From Glossina fuscipes (taxonomy: Eukaryota > Arthropoda > Insecta > Diptera > Glossinidae): 64,000 bases of DNA. Below the pieces are notes generated by a model, which did not search any database, was not told the origin of the DNA, and saw only the letters and a program-made list of their open reading frames with translations. A program made the translations under genes and the position numbers. This document shows, piece after piece, positions 53,236-64,000 of the stretch. Within the stretch, counting starts at the first letter, position 1; each line of letters opens with the position of its first letter. The stretch spans positions 29,215,584-29,279,583 of the forward strand of contig NW_023998414.1 in NCBI RefSeq assembly GCF_014805625.2, read 5' to 3'.

Positions 53236-54894
53236 TCCCGTGCATATATATTTTACTGTTTTTCTTTACTTTTCTTAATTAAATAAATTTTCCTTTCTGC
53301 CTAATCTGCAATTGATTACTATAAGTTATTTGTTTTCAATACACTTTCAAAACAATAGTTTTGACAAAAGCAATATTGACATTTTGTAGAGATTGTATAT
53401 TCTTTTAAGATAAAGCATAGTCGTTATTTTCTAGTATGTTTATGTTTACAAAAAATACAGTTTCGTACGAAGAAAACAAAAACGAAAATGAGAAAACAGT
53501 AACAAAACATACCGGTTTTGTCTCTCTCTATTAATTGTTAACAATTTAATCGCAAGCCCTCTTATTTTTGTCGTAAGCGCTATTATTTTTGTTTTCTATT
53601 TATTTATGTAAACAATTCATAATAGTAATCAGCTGTAATTATAAGGTATATATATATATGTTTCCGTACATTGGATCTCAAAAACTCGTTTACATGTATA
53701 TATATATATCAGCGAACAGAGTTCCAGAATAAGTTATGCTTCAATATACGGACATCTTGAACAGATAAGTGGCTGACATCAACAAAAGCAGTAAAATTTC
53801 AAGTTTTATTAAAAAGTTTCAATCTGATGTAACTGACACTGATTATTGACAGAATCTTGCAACTCTGGCGACTCTCGCGACTCCGAAGTGACAAATCTGC
53901 TACGTCAACTTACAATGTCTAACATTATACATAATAGAAGGACATATCATTATGAAATGGAGACCACGAATACCGCCTACCAAAGAGTGTTTTTTCGAAA
54001 CAAAAAAACAAAACAAAAAAAAAACAACAACGATTCTGGTAGTATTCCCAAAAGCGTCCTTTTAACTGATAAATAACCGAATTAACTCTTTGTTATGTAC
54101 ATACTGCATATTTTCCATTAAATATTATTACAGATCAACATATATAAAAATGAAATCGTTTGAAAAATGGAATTACTTCAAGTCCAGTTTTTTGCATCGC
54201 AATTAAATAATGCATATTGTTTGTTACACCAGTATAGCTAAATGCAAAGTAATAAAGTTATTTAGCTTAAGAAAGAGAAAGACATGTTTTAAACATTTAC
54301 GCCACGTTACGTGACGTTACGATTAGTTAGATGATAGTGACAAATTAAAGAAATGTAAATTTATGTTTTTTGTATACGGTACATATCAATGCATTATAAA
54401 GGCATTTATTGGTTTTAATTATTTTTAAAAGTATAAACTGTCTGAGGTTTTCATTACGTGAAGAAATTTTGAAAAAACATTTACATTTACCGTACAAATT
54501 ATAAATGCTTACGAGACAAATATTTTTCAATTACCATTTTCATTTGCGTAGAACTTTTGGCATCATTTACCTTTCAAGAAACGATTTTTAGATATCTTTT
54601 GTATCGAAGTTAAAATGTTTCTTAGCAAGAGGTTGCTTTATAAAACAAATGGTTGTTTTGACATTGCAATATAAATAAAGATTATCTGCTTCACCCTGTG
54701 ATGTGTTTCCATATCATTTATTCTTTTAAAACGCAGCAACAAAAATCTTTGATGCCTACTTAATATATTTACACAGCGAAGCACGCATAAATCTATAAAA
54801 GTTATCACATTTTGTTACAAATATTGAAAAAGAATTCTGCGTTATTGCAAAGATTTATTAGTGCTTGTGAATATAAATAAAATAGATTAAAAAA
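53236..54894. other. Head-to-head interval between the two U2AF genes
   Basis: About 1.66 kb separates the two divergent start codons, so it must carry both promoters. It is AT-rich with no clear TATA box at a fitting distance. A short ORF at 53846-54076 has no recognisable motif. Confidence 0.6.
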
Positions 54895-57190
<2,296 letters not shown>

Positions 57191-57514
57191 TTAAACGAAA
57201 ACAAATTCCATATAAACGCAACTAAATGAATGAATGTCAACATTTGAAAACATTAATCAATTTCTTTTTTTGTGTAACCAACACTTTGTCTTTTTTTTTT
57301 TTTTCTTCTCTTCAAATTTTACATTTAGTTGACGATTAACTGCTGCTTACCATATATTACGTCTGTATGTAGTTAATAAATAAATTTGTAAAATTACGAA
57401 GAAACTATCCATTAAACGAAACTGGTAAAGAAAGCAAAAAAGATTTGGTACTCTCTTCGTATGTATGGATGCAAACTGGTTTATGAAAAGATTATTAATT
57501 ATGATCATTTCAAA

Positions 57515-57517
<3 letters not shown>

Positions 57518-57547
<30 letters not shown>
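57518..57547. repeat. (GA)n microsatellite
   Basis: A perfect GA dinucleotide array 330 bp after the second U2AF gene. Confidence 0.9.
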
Positions 57548-57550
<3 letters not shown>

Positions 57551-59829
57551 GGAATGTCTGACCGATGGTGTTACAGAAAAGCAATTAAACGAGAACATGA
57601 AGATTAGGAGCGTAAGTTATAAAATGCAATAAGCAAAAGAATTTTTATGGAGGTGTAATATGACAAACGCTGATTTTGTTACCCATCACTGTGAAAGTTG
57701 GCGGTATATTATACAGGTTTTGTCGCTACCCATCTACCATTCAAAAATACGTCTCAGATAATCAATCAGAAAATCAATTTATAGATTATCATCAATATTG
57801 AATCATTAATATGTTTGGCTATTTTCGATTGTTCGTTTGGATGTTGTTGAAATTCTTAAAATGGTAAAAACTCGAAACTTTTGGCTGACACATTCTTGAC
57901 TTAATTTTACTCACCAAGTTTGGAAATAATTAGCAATTTGTTCACAAAATCAATAACGGATTTTCGGAAAAAAAACATATTTTCATTAAAAACATTCACC
58001 CTTTAGCCGGGACTTCTAAGGGAACCTTGCAAGTCAGCTCGTCTGGCAAAACGGAAATATAAGAATAAATTCTTTGCTTGTTAACTAAAAGTTAATCGTT
58101 TGCAAAATGGAGGAAACAAATAAATATTGGTGAGTGATTTTATCCTCGTTTCAAATCGGTTTTATAGTTCATTTTAAAGACGACGAGATACTATATGAAA
58201 TAATAAGCATTTTCGTAACCATACGCATTCATTATGCTGGAGAAGTAGCTTGTAAGATTTGTAAGTTGTTTATTATAAAACATAAACTATATTGAAGCAC
58301 TGCTTGTTGTTGTTCATTCACAAGTGCATATGCTTTTCAGTGCAGGTTTTGGCTTACATACATATTTACACTTGAACTGTAAATAAATAAGCGAGAGAGA
58401 CAGAGAGAGAGAGAGAGGGAGGGAGATGGGAGGTGATTTAATATTAAATTTTATAAGTCTGAAGGTCTTTGGTGTTATTTTCTTGGGAAATCAATTTATG
58501 ATATAAAATAAAAACAAAAAAAAAAGTATATTTAAATTTTACATGAGACATTAATTGTTTTTAACTGACGCGCAAAAAATACAATTGTGAGAAAATGATT
58601 ATTATATATAGTTGGAACGACTGTTTTGCTTCTTATAAGCGCCTATTACAATAACAAATTTTTTGTGGACAAAATGATAGGTTTCTGTAAGGTGTTGTGA
58701 AACATTGATAAACACAGATGTCATCCAACCCACAGTATTTAGCGCTTGATATCCACAATATGGGCTTATTGACTTAACGATGTATATTCGTATACAGCAT
58801 TAAATATGGATTATAGGTGATTTTATACACATTAAAGATTTATAAAAATTTCCATAATATATCATTAATCACTTATGCTTAGTTATAGAAAAACATATCA
58901 AGCGACATATTTAATATACCGCTATTATACATATACATTGAAGAAGAAAGAAAAATGAATATTAAATTATTTAGATTTGTGATTATGTTTGGAGCTAGCC
59001 ACACCTTATATAATGGGAAAGAATAAATAATATAATAGATTGGACAATAAAATTTCAGATTTAAAGTCACAAAAGCGAAAAACGAAAAGAGCGGAAAGAT
59101 GAATGCCAATCTTACTTGGCTAAGTTGAATTTGGAGACACATTCCCTAAAGAAAAAAAGGCATTTAGAGCATCATAAGAAAAATGTGACATGTGGTTCGA
59201 AAAATGATCTTTTGACATTATTTTCTGAACGGAGATAAGTCACATTTTGATTGGTAATGATATGAAGACTTTGCATCTCCTTTGAAGTCTTCTCTTCAAG
59301 AATACATCTAAAAAAATTCTCCGGCAAGAGTTGGTATAAGTCGACTAAAGTTAAAATAAGCGAAACTCGCGAATATCAAAAAATGTAAATTTGCTTACTG
59401 CCACTCATAGTGATGCAGATGTCAAATGGCATCGTTCCACTGATATAAAAGAGAGGAAAAGATCCCGTCTAGTCACGTATTAAGGAATGTTTTCATTAAA
59501 AAAGAAGGGAAAGTTTTTGTGGGGTTCAAGATCGACGAGCGGAAAACACTGCATACTATTTTTTCTATAGATTAAGTCTTTCAGGTAAATGAAACTAATT
59601 AACTGAGACGAGGTAACGGATAAAGTCAAATTAATGCCTTGAGCTATACAAATAGCTATCTACCGCAATCTTTGACGACTAGAACGCCCTCAAAATCCTT
59701 GAGTTAACATTTGATAGTGCAAATGGCATTCAACGGTACAACGAATAGAAGAAGTCTTTAGGCTATAGATAGTAATAGAAGATATAATCCTGATTAATTT
59801 ATCTTCAAAAGTGTTGTTATATTAAAAAC

Positions 59830-60570
59830 AAGTAAAAACCTTATAACCGGGTATGGTCAACCATGAAATACTATTACAACACCACGCCTAATACAATTCT
59901 TTATTCATTTTTGTCATACAAATTATGTCTTGTTATCGTACAAAAATCTTGCGCTTTATTGTGAATTGAGCTAAAAAGGCAGACCATGGTCCAAGTGACA
60001 GTTGGTTATTATGTCAAAATACCATCACGGGTTGACTTTCATCATGAAATATGGAAAGTTCGACTTTTTTCATCATATAAAGGCTTAATTTTGTGTGAGA
60101 ACTTCTATATGAGGTGGAGGCGAAGTCCAAAAAATTAACCCTTTTAGTTCGCATTGAAAAAATAAATAATTTTTATATCAAATTATTAATATAGACCAAC
60201 TGTCATTTATAATATTGAGAATTAGATTCCTTTGGCTTGAACAGTTAGTTATTAGAGGAAAAATTTGAATAAATCAGTTGATCGAATCTGAATTTTTTAT
60301 ATCAATTTACTACACCGCAGTACTAATACTGAACGATTTCTCTCATGAATTTTTCAAAATTTCAAATTCTTCAATCAAAAAATGAAGTCACAGAAGTATT
60401 CCCATCGAGTTCATTTTCAAGCTGTCTTGTACTTGGGTTAAAAAGTCTCAGTATATCAAATTTCATAAACAAATATCGGATGGACAGATATAAATGAGGA
60501 TGAGTCTATAGGAGTTCCTTTTATGTATTACATATTCCTTATATCACATGTGGTGATGTAGGCTTGGAAA
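59830..60570 (+). repeat. Dispersed repeat, F2-like copy
   Basis: It starts AAACAAGTAAAAACCTTATA, a dipteran-repeat-like start, carries CACCACGCC, TTTCATCATATAAAGGC, a TATCAAATTTCATAAACAAA block and GGATGGACAGATATAAATG, and ends with ACATGTGGTGATGTAGG. The order matches the F2 copies at 31990 and 40620, but identity is low. Confidence 0.42.
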
Positions 60571-61960
60571 AGGATTAAATAAAACTTATGTGAGAGACAT
60601 ATATTATTATTTCACGTAGAAGAGGGGGACTTGAAGGATTTTATCCTTCACTTTCTGTAACTTCTGGCACCCCAATATTTCTCGTTCCGTGGCAAGAACG
60701 ACACGAAGTGAAAGGATCGGAAAAAACAAGGCGGCTAACGAAAAGTGATACTAGCAGTGCTACTTCAGACTCCCTCCGAAAATGAGTGTACAAAATTTGG
60801 AACGTCATTTGAAATACGTGTTAGAAGTTAGGTAGATTCTATAGAATTATAATTAGTATGTAATTTTGATCTTTAATAATTTCTGTCTGTCCATTCGTCG
60901 ATTCTCTCTGTTATTAGGAATCTGCAATTGGGAGAAAAGTTTTGCGAGTAGGGGTGTGAAATGATCCGAATCAAGAATCAATTGTCGAACTATATAAAAG
61001 TATTATAATGTGATTAAAACGATTATATAATATTTTGTAATTTTCACATATATTTTTTAGGGGTTATCAGTGTTTATAACTTTTGCCGTAGAGGCGTATA
61101 TACCTGCCTAACTAAATGTAAAATCATTAGCATGATGATGATCATTAACGCTGCTGCATCATCAATTATTTGCGTATGTGTTGTATATTTTTTTAAGTCA
61201 CTATCAACGTCTTCATCAGTATTATGATGATGGAAAATGTGTTAATTGTTGTTACGGCAATTGTAAGCAACAAACAACAAATTTATTTGTTTTACTACCA
61301 TTGTGTACGTGAGCGATGTTTTTTTTTTTTTGTTTTTTTTTTTTATAGCCCTATTGTTTTTTGTAAACAAAGAAACAATGGATCGAAATCATAATAAAAA
61401 TCTTAATCAATTAGTTGTGGATTTGTTGTGCTGTTAGTTTCGCTTAAGATGATAATTGTAATGAGAAGCTTTTCTTTAACGGCTTTTTTGTCGCAATATC
61501 CGTTTGTTTTTTTTTTTTTTTTTTTTTGTTTGAAAAAAAGGTAGCTTGAAGAGCTTGAAAAACAATGGGTAATTGAAAGCAAAATAGTTACGAAAGAAAC
61601 TCTAAAACGAAAATAATAATATAATGTAAATGTAAAGAAATATATTTAACAAGCTGGGGAAATTTTTGTAGATTTAACATTGAAATGAAAAATGTTGTAT
61701 GAAAAATTTCCAATTTTTAATACTCGAACGAAAATGATAAATGAGATTTAATATAGGCATGGAAATCGTATATCATAAATATTAGCGTTAAATTCAATTA
61801 AATTTAATTGCAATGCTGAAACTATTTGCTGCCATAACTGATGGTTGGAAAAATCCATGTCATCATCGTCTCATCATCAATTTTCAACCAGACGTGTCTG
61901 TAAAAATCTTTCTTTTCATTTTCGCCTGCTTAGGTTGCTCTTACGGGCGCATGGGCAACA

Positions 61961-61988
61961 GTGATCAGCGATCAGCGATCAGCGATCA
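61961..61988 (+). repeat. GATCAGC tandem repeat
   Basis: Four consecutive 7-bp units (GATCAGC three times, then GATCAGA). Confidence 0.85.
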
Positions 61989-62512
61989 GAGCGATCGTTT
62001 CATTTGTTTTTTTTTCGTTTTTTTTTTTTTTTTTTTTTTTTTCTTGCGAATCAGAGTAAAGTACTCTTTTTTTTTTCTTTTTATTTCTTTTTTAAGCTTT
62101 TGAATTGCGGGCGTCTTAAAAACACACTGCCTCATGTAGCTTTTGTTTCTTGACAATAAAGATTTAAGAAAAGAAAAAACATATCGAGCTGCCTGCTTCT
62201 CATATAACGGCCAGAGAGTTAAGACAATCCAACAACTTTTACTTTAGTTACAGACGTGTTTTCAAACAGTTTGGTTCGTTTCTTCGGATATTCAAAAAGG
62301 AAACGTATACTTTAATTTAAAAGTCTCACCGTTTAAGCCAATTGTTGATTTATTTATTTTGCATTTGCACTGAATAGAAGAAGGACGGAAGGAGTCGTGT
62401 ATGTGTCAAATATTTAAAAAATTGTATTTCAATTTTTTTTTTTTTTTTTAATATTATTTTATGCACTTGGAAAAACCTTACGATTTTTACGCAAAAATTT
62501 AAAATTTTCCAT

Positions 62513-62556
<44 letters not shown>

Positions 62557-64000
62557 AAAAAATAAATAAAAAAAAAAATATCTTCAGAATTAAACGAGTT
62601 TTACTGTATGCTTGTTGTGTTTATGTCACCTTAAGGATTTAAAGCTAAATCGGTTGGTAACCAGTATTTAAGTGCGCTAAAAGGCGATTGAAAGTTACGT
62701 AAGCTCCCCAACAAGCAGCAACGATATAAATGCTTACAATGCATTTTTTTTAAAGCATTTAAAAAAATGAATTTTGAGCTACTTACCGTATATGCATGCA
62801 CATATGTATATGTGTGCAATAAATTGAAACAATTTTGCCTTTATTAAGAACACAAGCAACAATACAACTTAATGCGTGAACACAAACGACCCCTTATCAA
62901 TACAGATATCGTGCGTAAACGATCTTATATTATACTTATAGGAGTTTTTATTGAAATCCTATTAAATGCTTAATTTTTAATTATTGATGGATGGGTTTTC
63001 TATTTGCGTTCAACATAATTATAAAGTTTTTTTCAAATGTAAGGCATTGAGTGCAAAACACACAAAAAATACGAATAAAAAAAAAAAAACACAAAAACGA
63101 ATTCGTAAAATAATTCAACATTTAATCTATTAAAAGGCTTTATTTTAAGTGGATTATCTATGTGGTTATGAATTATCTTTGAACAATTGTCTACGAGTAG
63201 TGGAGGCAAATTCGCAAAGGAATTAATTCCATTGGTGTGTTGAATGCAAAACTTGTCATGTTCTACGGAGCAGTTAAACTATAGTTATACCCTGCACGAC
63301 TTGGCTTGGAAGGCGTTCAGGTAGCCTCAAATTTTACTATTTTCTGAATCGATCTAAGGCTGTCTGTCCGCCTGATGATTGTCTTTGTAATTTGATACTC
63401 AACCTATAGGTCGTAATTTTTGAGATATATTGACGTGTTTCGATCTAAGGGAAGATTCCCTCTCCTTGTATGAAAAAAATTTGCAATTTTCAATATTTCT
63501 CCAAAAAAGTCGCTGAATTAATAGTATTTCGGCATGCCAAGTTGATGTGAAAATTTTGGATCGGCTAGGGAAACTTTTTAAGCCCCTTCTGTAATTCTAA
63601 TCTAATTTCTGCTATTTCGCGAATAAATTGACAAAGAAATCATCCTTAATGTAATTGGATCATATAGGTCTATTATTTTGGATATCACCGCATATAGCGA
63701 TTCTGACGTAAAGTAAATTTTTACATGCCTTTACAAGCCCTAACGATTAGTGTTGGGATAACGGGAACTTGTTCATGATACGAATTTGACATAAAAATCA
63801 AATGAATCAAATTTGAATCGCTTGGGTCTATTTTTCGAACTCCACTTCGTAGAGGGTTTCTCATGAGTGGTAAGCCCTTCGAAAAATGTTTTAATTTTTC
63901 ACGTTGATCCATAAAAGCAAAATAATCAAAAAATGTGACAGTACGGACTTTGGATTACGTAAGTCCGTCAAATATCATGAATAGCAAGTCCTTATGTGGA

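Larger units (their letters stand above)
57191..64000. other. Intergenic region without recognised genes
   Basis: It contains a (GA)n tract (about 57518-57547), a second GA-rich tract (about 58392-58430), a probable F2-like repeat (59830-60570), a short GATCAGC tandem (61961-61988), T-runs at 61.3, 61.5 and 62.0 kb, a 33-nt poly(A) tract near 62517-62551 and a degenerate CTGTCTGTCCGCCTG-bearing segment near 63280-63700. No supported ORF. Confidence 0.55.

Noticed and set aside
57518..58430. GA-rich tracts as insulator (GAGA-factor) sites
   Set aside because: Simple GA microsatellites are enough to explain them; no other evidence.

Overview
The window looks like an AT-rich euchromatic stretch of a higher-fly (brachyceran, probably calyptrate) genome. 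Genes have short exons, GT-AG introns and AATAAA poly(A) signals. The proteins read as close relatives of Drosophila Tsf1, Miga, HIP and U2af50. As I recall, these are all X-linked (Muller element A) in Drosophila, so the window may come from that element. A tsetse fly (Glossina) is my best guess, but the sequence alone does not prove the genus. Exon junctions below were read by eye from splice sites and codon phase.

Layout. 1-5.8 kb: no gene; one degenerate tRNA-derived SINE and an 8-bp minisatellite. 5.9-8.5 kb (+): Tsf1, a 630-aa secreted transferrin in seven exons with a TATA box. 9.95-10.16 kb: a SINE with perfect target-site duplications. 11.1-13.1 kb (+): Miga (mitoguardin), four exons. 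16.4-21.8 kb: three genes for small multi-pass membrane proteins of one family, two on the minus strand and one on the plus strand, with matching intron positions. 24.4-25.1 kb (-): a MARVEL-type four-helix membrane protein. 25-39 kb: gene-poor, with SINE, mariner remnants and two dispersed repeat families. 39.1-47.5 kb (-): the Hsc70-interacting protein gene HIP, whose 7.1-kb second intron holds two further large same-strand coding exons. 49.6-53.2 kb (-) and 54.9-57.2 kb (+): two intact genes for the large subunit of splicing factor U2AF, arranged head to head. 57.2-64 kb: no gene, only repeats.

The most unusual structure is the HIP locus. The two nested exons encode paralogous nuclear-looking proteins with duplicated Cys-containing domains. 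Each begins at a conserved 3' splice site in the same phase as HIP exon 2, and the nearer one lies only 248 nt from the HIP donor. This suggests, without proving, a locus with shared 5' exons and three alternative last exons. Other points are the duplicated U2af50 gene that lost one intron, an unnamed SINE family with three copies each flanked by target-site duplications, an in-frame stop-free intron in Miga, and a decayed mariner with both terminal inverted repeats.
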